NCBI GenBank assembly: GCA_031376885.1
Contig: JANMEL010000248.1
Location: 1 to 27,768, forward strand
Length of the DNA: 27,768 nucleotides
Source: Chamaesiphon sp031376885
GTDB lineage: Bacteria; Cyanobacteriota; Cyanobacteriia; Cyanobacteriales; Chamaesiphonaceae
Direction of reading: 5' to 3'
The stretch's first letter is position 1; every line of letters starts with the position of its first letter. Below, one piece after another: positions 1 through 8,533 of the stretch. The notes beneath the pieces are model-generated. The model was not told the DNA's origin and ran no database searches. It worked only from the letters and a program-made list of their open reading frames with translations. A program made the translations under genes and the position numbers.

Positions 1-203
1 AGGGGATAGGGGGTAGGGGATAGGGGATGGAGGGGGAGGGGGTGAGGGGATAGGGGGTGAGGGGATAGGGAGTGAGGGGGAGTGGATGGGCGGATGGGTG
101 GATGGGGGGAATCTCATTACCCCTAATCTCTATTCCCTATCCCCTAATCCCTATCCCCTAATCCCTAATCCCTACCCCCTATCCCCGATCCCCTAACCCC
201 TAA
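1..203. repeat. Heptad repeat tract, G-rich then C-rich
   Basis: Bases 1-115 are variants of the heptad AGGGGAT / GGGGATA, and bases 118-203 are variants of CCCTAAT / CCCTATC on the same strand. The two halves are roughly complementary and could fold into a long imperfect hairpin just downstream of the minus-strand chemoreceptor gene. The stop codon of that gene (CTA on the plus strand at 200-202) lies inside the last repeat unit. The tract resembles the short tandemly repeated repetitive sequences known from cyanobacteria. A role as a transcription terminator is inference. Confidence 0.85.
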
Positions 204-3200
204 ATCCGATACGCATTAACTTTAAACTTACCTACAGAAGCTTGAAGTTCTTGGGCGATGGTAACTGTTTGTTGGAGAGAGGTGGATACCAACTTTGAGG
301 AGTCGGAGGTTTGCTCGGAAATTAGGGCGACTGCTGCCATATCTAGTTTCACTGCTTGAGAAGTAGCTACTTGATCGATCGTGGCGGTAGAAATCGATTG
401 GAGGAAAGTGTCCATTTGATTGGATAAGGCGATAATCTGTTTGAGACTTGCCTTGGTTTCTTCCACTGATTGGGTACCCTCAACTACCTGACTAGTACTG
501 AGTTCCATCGCCTGAGATACCTCGCTGGTTTCCCGTTGAATGGTTTCGACGATTTTCTCGATCTCCTTGGTAGCGGCGGCGGATTGTGCGGCTAGTTCCC
601 CAACTTCTTCGGCTACGACGGCAAAACCGCGCCCTTCTTCACCCGCACGAGCAGCTTCAATACTGGCATTGATGGCGAGGAGATTGGTTTGGAGGGCGAT
701 TTGTTCGATCAGTCTACTCACCTTGGAAATCTGTTGAGAAGACTCACCCAAGCGTTTGACTTTTTTGGCAGTTTCGGCGATCGTTTCGCGTAGTTGAACG
801 ATACTATTTACTGTCCGTTCCATGGCTTGACCGCCAACTTCGGCAGTGGAAGCCGCAGATGTCGCTACAGTGGCCGCTTGACGGGCATCTGTAGCCACCG
901 ATTGGATCGAAATGGTAACTGTTTCGATTTTGGCCAAAGTCTCCTGAATCTGGTCTGTTTGCTTACTGGCGGCGGCGGTTAGTTGGCGAACTTCGATTTC
1001 ATTTTCGCCGACTGAGCCGTTAACTTGAGTAGCGGCTTGTTTAACGTTGGTGACAATTTCGCGGAGATTCTCGATAATCGAGTTGAAGAAGTCGCCGACG
1101 ATCGCGATTTCTCCTTCGCTGATTTCCGATCGCACTGTCAAGTCACCATCAGATGCACCCTCGATTTCCGTGAGGAGGCGGATCAATTCTTCTTGACGCG
1201 CTTCATTTTGGCGACTTTCTTTGTCTGCACGTTGGCGCGATCGATCGGCTTCATATTGACTCCGCTCCGTCGCTGCATAACCGCCTAAAGATAGACCGAT
1301 CGGCACTGAGAACTCCTTCAGGTACTCGATTTCCGACGGCTGCCAGACATGTTTTTCGCTACAGTGGTGGGCGATTAGCAGTCCGAGTACCGTACTACCT
1401 TGCAGCAATGGCACAAATAAATTGGACTTAATTTCCAGCCTGTTGAGTAGCTCTTGATGTTCGGGATGATAATTATTCACCGTAATATCATCATTCACCA
1501 CCGCTAAACCTTCGCGATATCCTGCCATCACCGCTTCGGGAATACAATCATCAGTGCCGCGATCGACGATCGGCAAACCTTCGATATAAGAATCAATCAA
1601 TGCTTGGGGAATACAAGCATCTTGAATCTGAGCATCCAAAGCACTCGTAAATCCAGGTAAAATTGCTTCGCCGACGATATGCCCGCCATAGTTGGGAAAA
1701 AAGCGATAAATTACCAGTCGATCGACCTTGAGTTTGGCTCTTCCCTCCTCCAGAATATACCCTAGTGGAGTCGCCATTTCATCCGCAGTTGCCGATCGAG
1801 AGATATTCGCCAACAACTGTTCGCGCACAGCTTTATCTCGTTGTTTCGCAGCTTCGAGTTGCCCGCGCTCAGAGATGGAAAATCCACTCAAGGCGGTGGC
1901 GATAGGTTCGGCAAACTTGGTTAGATACGCCGTTTCCCACTCTTGCCACTCATGGGTTTGATAAGAGTGATGAGCGATTAATAATCCTAACAAATTGCCA
2001 CTTTGGACGATCGGTACCACCAGATTTGCCTTAATTTGCAGCCGATCGAATAAGCTCATGTGATCGGGATGATAAGTAGCACCACTAACATCATTATTAG
2101 CTACCACTCGACCTTGGGCATAAGCATTCAAAAGTTCATCAGGAATGCAAGCATCCTGAATATTTTCGCCCAATGTAGACATCACCCCAGGTGCGATCGA
2201 CTCTCCGGCAATATAGCCCCGATTGTCAGCATAAAACCGATACACCAAGACTCGATCCGCTTTGAGGATTTCTCTCGCCTCGATCAAAACCTGAGATAAT
2301 GGATGCTCTAGATCCTGAACCTTGCGAGCGCGGGATACCTCCGCAAATAATTCATTCCGTTTGGCTCGCTCTGATTGCTCGTGCAACAATCCTTGAATTT
2401 GGTTGGACATCAAATTGATGTTCCCCGCCAATTGACCGATTTCATCCTCGCTGGTGACTGCCAACTGACTATTAAAATCTCCCTGCCCAATTCTTTCTAC
2501 CACTCCAGCAGCGTCGGCGATCGGGCGAGTTGCTCTCTCGGCAAAGAATGTCGCCATCGCCACTGTAAACATTGCTGTCAAACCTGCTCCAGCAAGGATC
2601 GTCAGCAACAGCCCGCTCAAGGTCGCATCGGCTGCTGTCTGGTCGATCGAGGCAAACGCCGTCCACGGAAGCTGTGGCATCCCCTCTACCTTATCAAAAG
2701 GAGCCGCTGTAATCAGTTCGGTTTTGGAGCCAGATTGTTGTTCGATCAATCCGCCTTTTTCACGGGCGATCGTCAGACTGGGCTTTTCTGGATTACCTGC
2801 ATAACCCTGAGTCGAACTGATGAAGATTTTCCCGCTCTGGCGATCGCCGATATGGTAGTCTCGGCTTTTAGTAGCAAAGCTTTTTAACGGTGCTTCCAAT
2901 AGTTCGACGGGCGTTCTACTCCGAATCACACCGATAATTTGACCAGTTGTGAGATCTTTGATCGGTGCAGCAAAGAAGATAGATATTTTCCCCGTATATC
3001 GACTGGGTTCTGGGGCGGAAATAACTGTGCCACCAGTTTTCAAAGCATCTTGAAAGTATTGTCGATTGAGATGATTGATTTTGGTTAATGCTTCGCCTTT
3101 GCTTTGAGCGATGAGATTTCCTTTGATATCAAAGGCTGCAATACTATCGTATACCTGATAAGCGGCGACGTATCGATCTAATAATTTGCCCTTGACATCC

Positions 3201-3547
3201 GCTGTAACGGTTGTGGATAATTTTGGGTCGGCAAAAATTGGTTGTGCTGCCAAAATTTCGATATCCCCATTGCGCTCGAACACAAAGCGATTGAGTTTAT
3301 CGGCGATCTCTTTTGCCCGATCTTGTTGTGTTTGTTCGGTTTGTTGACGGAGAGCTGTATTGATTTGGAGATAGCTAAGTGTCCCAATTGCCGCGATGGG
3401 CGCAATTCCCAGGGCGATCGCTAGCAAAGTAGCTTTGGTTTTGAAACTCAACCGATTCCATTTCGATTTACCCGCCGATTCATTACTAGAAAATTGAGAA
3501 ATCCGATTGAAAGGATTGGATTGAAATAAGTTGCTATACTGACTCAT
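200..3547 (-). CDS. pixJ: Methyl-accepting chemotaxis protein with two GAF domains (PixJ/TaxD-like)
   Basis: A 1115-residue membrane chemoreceptor that would pass a signal through CheW to a CheA kinase and so control type IV pilus motility. Order of parts: cytoplasmic tail, TM helix about 36-60, extracytoplasmic sensor of Cache type about 65-305, TM helix about 310-338, HAMP about 336-390, GAF1 about 410-555, GAF2 about 590-760, a second HAMP-like stretch about 795-845 and an MCP signalling hairpin about 860-1110. The hairpin tip is well conserved (LQTNLLAINASIEAARAGEE). The GAFs resemble those of the phototaxis receptor PixJ, but the usual bilin cysteine before His is Asp495 in GAF1 and Glu696 in GAF2. 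The DxC cysteines remain (C467, C645, C668), and GAF2 carries two adjacent 23-residue DxCIP units. Gene order pixG-H-I-J matches the known pix/tax1 locus. Light sensing is not shown. Confidence 0.93.
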   Translation of the reverse strand: MSQYSNLFQSNPFNRISQFSSNESAGKSKWNRLSFKTKATLLAIALGIAPIAAIGTLSYLQINTALRQQTEQTQQDRAKEIADKLNRFVFERNGDIEILAAQPIFADPKLSTTVTADVKGKLLDRYVAAYQVYDSIAAFDIKGNLIAQSKGEALTKINHLNRQYFQDALKTGGTVISAPEPSRYTGKISIFFAAPIKDLTTGQIIGVIRSRTPVELLEAPLKSFATKSRDYHIGDRQSGKIFISSTQGYAGNPEKPSLTIAREKGGLIEQQSGSKTELITAAPFDKVEGMPQLPWTAFASIDQTAADATLSGLLLTILAGAGLTAMFTVAMATFFAERATRPIADAAGVVERIGQGDFNSQLAVTSEDEIGQLAGNINLMSNQIQGLLHEQSERAKRNELFAEVSRARKVQDLEHPLSQVLIEAREILKADRVLVYRFYADNRGYIAGESIAPGVMSTLGENIQDACIPDELLNAYAQGRVVANNDVSGATYHPDHMSLFDRLQIKANLVVPIVQSGNLLGLLIAHHSYQTHEWQEWETAYLTKFAEPIATALSGFSISERGQLEAAKQRDKAVREQLLANISRSATADEMATPLGYILEEGRAKLKVDRLVIYRFFPNYGGHIVGEAILPGFTSALDAQIQDACIPQALIDSYIEGLPIVDRGTDDCIPEAVMAGYREGLAVVNDDITVNNYHPEHQELLNRLEIKSNLFVPLLQGSTVLGLLIAHHCSEKHVWQPSEIEYLKEFSVPIGLSLGGYAATERSQYEADRSRQRADKESRQNEARQEELIRLLTEIEGASDGDLTVRSEISEGEIAIVGDFFNSIIENLREIVTNVKQAATQVNGSVGENEIEVRQLTAAASKQTDQIQETLAKIETVTISIQSVATDARQAATVATSAASTAEVGGQAMERTVNSIVQLRETIAETAKKVKRLGESSQQISKVSRLIEQIALQTNLLAINASIEAARAGEEGRGFAVVAEEVGELAAQSAAATKEIEKIVETIQRETSEVSQAMELSTSQVVEGTQSVEETKASLKQIIALSNQMDTFLQSISTATIDQVATSQAVKLDMAAVALISEQTSDSSKLVSTSLQQTVTIAQELQASVGKFKVNAYRI

Positions 3548-3590
3548 GATTGGTAGATGCTAGAGGGTACGAAATAATAGTTAAAATAAT

Positions 3591-4097
3591 TTAGGCGGCA
3601 ATAGATTGTGAAGCAGAATTTGTCAGAACTTGAGCATTGATAATTGCTTGAGAGTCCAAAACTAGGAGTATTTCCTGCTCTTGCAGAATCCAGCCTTGTA
3701 AATAGGGTGTCAAAGCAGGATCGAAATTACCGATCGGCGATTTGATGTCAGTGCGATCGAATCTCACCACACCTTGAATCTCCTGCACTGCCACCGCCAA
3801 AGGAGTTTCATCGACTTTGAACAACACCACATCATAACTTTGACGATGACGCTCTAGTGGCTTCAAACCGAGAATTTCCGGCAAATCGACCAACCACAGT
3901 AAACTACTCCGACGATTGAATAAACCGAGTATCGGTGAAGCCAAATTGGGAATGACTGAGATCCGACCGATCGGTAGTACTATCGCTTCCTGTGTATGGG
4001 GCATCGCTACTACCGCTTGAGTTTGTTCATCCAGCCGAAACTTTAGAAACATCTCTCCAGTAGTTTTGGTCGATCGTCGTTTTGGTAATGGAGTCAT
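3591..4097 (-). CDS. pixI: CheW-like coupling protein (PixI-like)
   Basis: A 168-residue protein consisting almost entirely of one CheW-like beta-barrel domain (about residues 15-160). Such proteins bridge chemoreceptors and the CheA kinase. Family-type segments are visible: FLKFRLDEQTQAVVAMP near the N-terminus, LGLFNRRSSLLWLVDLPEIL, and the late WILQEQEILLVLD strand. It lies 43 bases upstream of the pixJ-like gene on the same strand, so the two are probably co-transcribed. The sequence just before its ATG is heptad repeat with no purine-rich ribosome binding site. The 315-base repeat-filled gap separating it from the upstream CheY gene may mean separate transcription. Confidence 0.9.
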   Translation of the reverse strand: MTPLPKRRSTKTTGEMFLKFRLDEQTQAVVAMPHTQEAIVLPIGRISVIPNLASPILGLFNRRSSLLWLVDLPEILGLKPLERHRQSYDVVLFKVDETPLAVAVQEIQGVVRFDRTDIKSPIGNFDPALTPYLQGWILQEQEILLVLDSQAIINAQVLTNSASQSIAA

Positions 4098-4411
4098 GAG
4101 GAGGGGTCAGGGGCGTGCACTGAGCGTAGTCGAAGTGTCAGGGGTCAGGGGTCAGGGGTGTGGGGGGGGAGAGGGGGGTAGGGGTCTGTAGGGGCGGGTT
4201 TATGAGATTACCTCCGGTAGGCTACGCCAACGATGACACTTCTACCAGGGATTCATTCAAACCCGCCCTCCTCACTAGCGATGTAGGGAGGGATGGTGAA
4301 TGTATTATTTCCTCAATCCAAAACTTGTACTGTTGGCGTTAGCCTTGCCAAAGGCATTGCGTAGCCGAAGTATCCAAAATCCCTGAACCCTCATCCCTGA
4401 ACCCTGACCCC
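4098..4411. repeat. Repeat-filled gap: heptads plus palindromic element
   Basis: No gene is seen in this gap between the pixH- and pixI-like genes. Bases 4100-4190 are GGGGTCA-type heptads. Bases 4187-4272 form an element with 10-base inverted ends (GGGCGGGTTT at 4192-4201, AAACCCGCCC at 4259-4268); its centre at 4210-4233 is nearly repeated at 27506-27529. Bases 4331-4370 hold another dispersed repeat of the GTTGGCGTTAGCC / GCGTAGCCGAAG type. Bases 4380-4413 are CCCTGAA / CCCCTGA heptads that run into the CheY stop codon. Confidence 0.8.
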
Positions 4412-4774
4412 TCAATTTGTAACAGATTTAACTGCTTGGATGATGTCTTCTTGAGAATAGGGTTTGGTGACATAGACATCTACGCCTTGTTTTTTTCCCC
4501 ACAATTTATCTAGATTTTGACTGCGAGAAGTGCAGGCAATTACGGGTATTTTTTCGGTTTCAGGATTTTTTTTCAATAGTCTACAAAATTCAAATCCGTT
4601 CATTCCTTCCATTACCACATCTGTGATTACGGCATCGGGTTTTTCTTTATCAACTAAATCTAGGCCGTCTTTAGCATTATTTGCTGATACAACTTGATAG
4701 CCATTCTCCTTGAGGTAAAGAGTCATTAATTGCATTTCAGAGGGGGTGTCCTCGACGATCAGAATCTTAGTCAT
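4412..4774 (-). CDS. pixH: CheY-like response regulator (PixH-like)
   Basis: A 120-residue stand-alone receiver domain with no output domain. The acidic pair E8-D9, the phosphoacceptor D52 (in AVITDVVMEGMNG), T82 and K104 (YVTKPYS) are all in place, so it should accept phosphate from a CheA-type kinase. In the pix/tax1 system the corresponding protein acts in pilus-based motility. It sits between the pixG-like and pixI-like genes on the same strand. Its TGA stop lies in the edge of a heptad repeat tract. The pixH assignment rests on gene order as well as the domain, because CheY domains alone look much alike. Confidence 0.92.
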   Translation of the reverse strand: MTKILIVEDTPSEMQLMTLYLKENGYQVVSANNAKDGLDLVDKEKPDAVITDVVMEGMNGFEFCRLLKKNPETEKIPVIACTSRSQNLDKLWGKKQGVDVYVTKPYSQEDIIQAVKSVTN

Positions 4775-4906
4775 TTGTTCGATTTTCCTTTAGTTTTAAA
4801 ATGTAAGCTAGATTTATTATTTCGTGACTTAGAGCGATCCTATTTTGGTTGGCGATATCAAATCCTAAATTTATCTAAATAATATTAAACATATAACTAG
4901 CGATCT

Positions 4907-6166
4907 TTAATTTTGTTCGGCCATCAGATGTTTGGAGACCATTTCAATTAGACCTGATTGGGTAAATGGCTTGGTCATATAGTCGGTAGAACCAGCCATT
5001 TTAGCTTTGGCTCGATCGATGATACCTGTATTTCCCGTCACCATGACAATGGGAGTCTTTTTAAAAGCGGGGTGCTTTCGCAACATCGAGCACAGCTTAT
5101 AACCATCGATCGTCGGCATACCCACATCCAACAAAATAATGTCAGGATTGATCCGAATGATCTTCATCAAAGCAGTACCAGAATCGACGATCGGAAACAC
5201 CTTAAAACTATCACTATCCAAAAATCGATTGATTTCCCGCAAAATTGTTGGACTATCATCGACGCAAGCAATCTTATAAGTTGCTTGAGTGGACTCGTTC
5301 GCAGGTGTTGTTGAGTCTGGATTACTTACAGCAGCAAGGGTAGCTGTGACAGATTGCTCTTTTTCATCAAAGCGATTTCGATCTTCATCACTTAGATATA
5401 ACTGATGAATGCGATCGAATGGTGCTTGCGGTGGCCTCAATCCGACAATGCCGTTATTAATTAACCGATGTAGATTATTAGCAACAGTCAATTCTTCCTG
5501 TTTGAGCAGTAAAGATAATTGACGGAAGCTAAAACCGATCAAAATTTTGCTCAATTTGACCCGCATATCCGCAGTCAGCAGTGGATGAGCGGTATCGATC
5601 AGATATGGACGTTGATAGGGAGATTTGATACTTGGCTGTAATGATTGCCATGCCTGAAGATCTGTCTGACATTCTTTGGTGATGAATAAAAAATTACCAC
5701 TCCACCAAATTGGGAATGTTGTCTCCCGCATCACCAAGCTACTGCTACCACTAGAAATTAGTAAATAGGATTGGAGCACCTCTTTGGTCATACTTTTGAC
5801 CAAAGTACCTGCCATTTGCTCCGTAATATGTTCATGAGAAATCAACCATCGAATTGATTGATAGTCAGGGCTAGGGTATGTTGCTTCCGAACCCGCATCT
5901 TTCAACTGTTCGCGTAAATCGGTATAAACCTGATTACTAAGTTGATTTTGGCTCACTCGGCGCAAATGCTGCTCTAGTCGCTCGATCGGTTCGAGGGAAT
6001 GATTAGCATAAAATAACTTACCCTCGTAGAAATATAGCAACCACACAACATCATTGCTGGTGACGCGCAAGCAACCTTTAGCTTGGGAACTAGCTAACTG
6101 TTCTAATAACTTAATTGGGTTTAACGCTCGTTCGATATCAGCAACGCTGCTAGAACCCTGGTTCAT
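4907..6166 (-). CDS. pixG: PatA/PixG-type response regulator
   Basis: A 419-residue protein with an N-terminal PatA-type (DUF4388-like) region of about residues 10-110, a helical middle part to about 290, and a C-terminal receiver domain at 297-419. The receiver has the acidic pair D303-D304, phosphoacceptor D347 (ILLDVGMPTIDG), T377 and K399 (MTKPF). This architecture is characteristic of cyanobacterial PatA/PixG proteins, which act in heterocyst patterning or pilus motility; the pix neighbourhood favours motility. It is the first gene of the minus-strand cluster, 132 bases upstream of the CheY-like gene. The N-terminal boundary is approximate, since that domain is weakly conserved. Confidence 0.9.
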   Translation of the reverse strand: MNQGSSSVADIERALNPIKLLEQLASSQAKGCLRVTSNDVVWLLYFYEGKLFYANHSLEPIERLEQHLRRVSQNQLSNQVYTDLREQLKDAGSEATYPSPDYQSIRWLISHEHITEQMAGTLVKSMTKEVLQSYLLISSGSSSLVMRETTFPIWWSGNFLFITKECQTDLQAWQSLQPSIKSPYQRPYLIDTAHPLLTADMRVKLSKILIGFSFRQLSLLLKQEELTVANNLHRLINNGIVGLRPPQAPFDRIHQLYLSDEDRNRFDEKEQSVTATLAAVSNPDSTTPANESTQATYKIACVDDSPTILREINRFLDSDSFKVFPIVDSGTALMKIIRINPDIILLDVGMPTIDGYKLCSMLRKHPAFKKTPIVMVTGNTGIIDRAKAKMAGSTDYMTKPFTQSGLIEMVSKHLMAEQN

Positions 6167-6651
6167 GACTAAATCTCATACTTGGTGGACGTATATTCGA
6201 TCGGAAAGAAAACAGATGCAATGATTTTGATGTCGTGATGGATTAGGGCACTTGAGATGCTTAATCTACTCCTCCTTATCTTTCCCTGCCCAGATATCAA
6301 AAGCGACATTAGGGGATCCCAATTGTCAATCTTATCCACAAAACAATCAATAAATCTCCCTAACCCATACAGAATCGGGAGTTAGGGGATGATGAATGGT
6401 TCAGATCGCAGTAAAAGGAGGAACAGTGCCCGCCCTGGTTTCACCTGTAGGGGCAATTCATTAATTGCCCCTACAGGTGAAACCAGAATAAACGAAACCC
6501 TGATGCTAGATTTGTCAGCTAACTGGCTCGATCTCTGTAGAGCAACTTTTGCCGCTAAATGTGGAACTATAGCTAGTAACCCCTATTCCTACACCCTATC
6601 CCCTAATCTCCTATCCCTATCCCCTATCCCCTATCCCCTATCCCCTACTCT
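6167..6651. other. Intergenic region between divergent taxis genes
   Basis: This divergent gap holds the start regions of both the pixG-like gene (left) and the second CheW gene (right). I see no clear promoter. It contains a perfect long hairpin (6435-6486) and a heptad tract (about 6580-6650) of CCCCTAT units ending directly at the CheW ATG. The rest shows nothing I can identify. Confidence 0.6.
6435..6486. repeat. Perfect 24-bp inverted repeat (hairpin element)
   Basis: The arms at 6435-6458 and 6463-6486 are exact reverse complements with a 4-base CATT loop. The sequence around the loop (TTCATTAATTGCCCCTAC) recurs with one change at 22652-22669, so it belongs to a dispersed family, probably a small palindromic or MITE-like repeat. 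It is not followed by a T run on either strand. Confidence 0.85.
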
Positions 6652-7209
6652 ATGGCTACTTATTCTCCACTCCGATTGCGACGCAAAGTCGCCCAGCAAG
6701 CTGAAGTCAAAAAACGGCTGATTTTGTTCCGGCTTCAGGCAGAGACTTTCGCTCTGGCTCTCGATGATGTTGTCAAGGTGACGAAACTAGAATGCTTGTA
6801 TGGTGATGATGCTGGTAAAGGGCTACTCTATACGACTTATCAAGGGCAAGAAATACCCGCCATTGATGTGAGCCAAACAATTTTTGGACAGTCGCCAACG
6901 ATCTTATCTGGCTTGGATCGCCGATCGAACGGCTTGCCGTCTGCGCCAGCAATCGAGCCTAGTCTCGATGAGGTGAAATATGCGATCGTGCTTCGACGAG
7001 ATCTTACCGATCGACTCATCGGGCTACCAATCGACTCACAGCCGAGTATTCAGTCGATGGCGATGTCGAGTTTTACGCAGATGCTCTCGATCGATGTGCT
7101 GGCAGAGCAGCTCACCAATATTCGGTGTGTGCGATTGAGATCCCAACTAGAAAATAGATCCTCAATTTATTTACTCGATACTTCCCTATTACTGGGGCTT
7201 TTGCCATAA
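6652..7209 (+). CDS. Second CheW-like protein
   Basis: A 185-residue protein with a CheW-like domain from about residue 20 (KRLILFRLQAETFALALDDV) to the C-terminus. It shows the usual barrel pattern, including PAIDVSQTIFG and a late strand ending SIYLLDTSLLLGLLP. It is divergent from the PixI-like protein and carries an insertion of about 30 residues in the middle. It could couple a receptor to a kinase, but no receptor or CheA adjoins it on its own strand. The ATG follows immediately after a run of CCCCTAT heptads and has no Shine-Dalgarno sequence; no better in-frame start is visible. The caspase-fold gene begins 48 bases downstream and may share its transcript. Confidence 0.82.
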   Translation: MATYSPLRLRRKVAQQAEVKKRLILFRLQAETFALALDDVVKVTKLECLYGDDAGKGLLYTTYQGQEIPAIDVSQTIFGQSPTILSGLDRRSNGLPSAPAIEPSLDEVKYAIVLRRDLTDRLIGLPIDSQPSIQSMAMSSFTQMLSIDVLAEQLTNIRCVRLRSQLENRSSIYLLDTSLLLGLLP

Positions 7210-7257
7210 TCTGCTAAGATAGATGAACTATTTAGGCATGTACCCGTAACTCGATCG

Positions 7258-8301
7258 ATGGCAAATCAGGCATGTATTTCGATCGGCATTAACCAGTACC
7301 AATTTTTCCAGCCCTTGGGCTATGGATCGGAAGATGCTATAGCGATCCACCATTTTTTTGTGGATGCGGCGGGCTGGGATCCCGCTCGATGTCTACTGCT
7401 TGCCGATACATCCCCTACCATCGACGATCGAGCCACCTATCCCGATCGCCAAAATATCCAGTCGTGGCTGAATGATTGGTGTCGGAATACACTTGTAGCC
7501 GGAGACCAATTGTGGTTGTTTTTTAGTGGGCATGGCATCAGCACAGGCGGGGAAGACTATCTAGTGCCGATCGATGGCAAAGCCGACGATCTCCTCAATA
7601 CTTGCATCTCCCTGAGCCAACTATATCAACAATTGCAGAGCACTGGTGCCAATGTATTAATCTTTCTCGATGCTAACCGTGCCTCTGGAATCTCCCTCGG
7701 TGAAGGCATTGGCTCGATCGCCACACAACTTGCCCAAAAACATCAAATCCCGACTTTTCTCTCCTGTCAAAGTCATGAGTTTTCCCATGAAGCCGCCGGA
7801 TTGGGGCATGGATTATTTACTACCTCCCTACTAGAAGCCCTAAATTATCATCCCGATCTGAATATTGAAATTCTCAATGAGTACATCAGTAGCAGACTAC
7901 CAGAACTCAGCGAACACCACTGGAAACCCCTTCAAACCCTGGTGACGATCGTTCCTGATGGCATCTCTCCCTACCGCCCAATTTTCTCATCCACCACTCA
8001 AACTTCCCTCTCATCCCTGCCATTCCCCAAATTTGGCGACTCGCCGCCAACTCTACCCCAATTAGAAGATTACACCACAAGTTTCACCCCGCCACCCTCT
8101 ACCTCATCAGCCAATCTGAATGTCTCCCCCATTCGGGCGATCTCCGCAATAACCCCCATCGAACCAGAGCAATCTAAATCTCCGCTACTGGCGATCGGCT
8201 TATTACTAATATTGCTAATTGGTGCAGGGGGAGGGATTTACGCTTTCCAATCCCTGTCAACGATCGATCGATCGAATGATAAACAAACACAACCAATTTA
8301 G
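7258..8301 (+). CDS. Caspase-fold (peptidase C14-like) protein lacking the catalytic Cys, C-terminal TM anchor
   Basis: A 347-residue protein with an N-terminal caspase-like p20 fold (about 1-235) of the bacterial orthocaspase kind. It starts ISIGINQYQ and keeps the catalytic-His motif FFSGHGI (H92). Where orthocaspases have Asp-Ala-Cys, this protein reads D138-A139-N140-R141, so the nucleophile is Asn. C157-region SCQSHEFSHEA is the later conserved strand and not a substitute nucleophile. A Ser/Thr/Pro-rich linker (about 240-305) leads to one TM helix (about 308-333, LLAIGLLLILLIGAGGG) and a short tail. The likely reading is a pseudoprotease with a retained binding or scaffold role. The start ATG is at 7258. 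A strong hairpin lies 57 bases past the stop. Confidence 0.85.
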   Translation: MANQACISIGINQYQFFQPLGYGSEDAIAIHHFFVDAAGWDPARCLLLADTSPTIDDRATYPDRQNIQSWLNDWCRNTLVAGDQLWLFFSGHGISTGGEDYLVPIDGKADDLLNTCISLSQLYQQLQSTGANVLIFLDANRASGISLGEGIGSIATQLAQKHQIPTFLSCQSHEFSHEAAGLGHGLFTTSLLEALNYHPDLNIEILNEYISSRLPELSEHHWKPLQTLVTIVPDGISPYRPIFSSTTQTSLSSLPFPKFGDSPPTLPQLEDYTTSFTPPPSTSSANLNVSPIRAISAITPIEPEQSKSPLLAIGLLLILLIGAGGGIYAFQSLSTIDRSNDKQTQPI

Positions 8302-8312
8302 TAGACTAGGGT

Positions 8313-8348
8313 ATTGGGGATAGGGGATAGGGGATAGGGGATGGGAGA
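8313..8348. repeat. GGGGATA heptad repeat
   Basis: About five tandem copies of GGGGATA follow the caspase-fold gene. Same family as the tracts at 1-115, 6580-6650 (other strand) and 11966-12027. Confidence 0.85.
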
Positions 8349-8357
8349 TGTGGAATC

Positions 8358-8393
8358 AGATCCAAGGGCTTCTGGCGAGAAGCCCTTGGATCT
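8358..8393 (+). terminator. Hairpin after the caspase-fold gene
   Basis: Perfect 16-bp arms at 8358-8373 and 8378-8393 with a GGCG loop. The stem is GC-rich (CCAAGGGCTTCT core). It is followed by TGAGTAATTTTAAAA and not a clean T run, so a terminator role is likely but not certain; it could also be a dispersed palindrome. Confidence 0.5.
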
Positions 8394-8501
8394 TGAGTAA
8401 TTTTAAAAAGTCCCGGGATCGGCTTTGAGCTGCTCCAAACTGAACCCTAACTCTGAATCCTGAGTAGGCACGATACACCCTAGCCCCCACAGATCCCTGC
8501 A

Positions 8502-8532
8502 TCCTGAACCCTGAACCCTGAACCCTCACCCC
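8502..8532. repeat. CCCTGAA heptad repeat
   Basis: Four tandem units close to CCCTGAA end directly before the ilvA start codon, leaving no recognisable ribosome binding site. Confidence 0.8.
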
Positions 8533-8533
8533 A

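Noticed and set aside
2375..2887. 170-codon plus-strand frame within the chemoreceptor gene
   Set aside because: It is a shadow of the receptor coding sequence with no recognisable domain.
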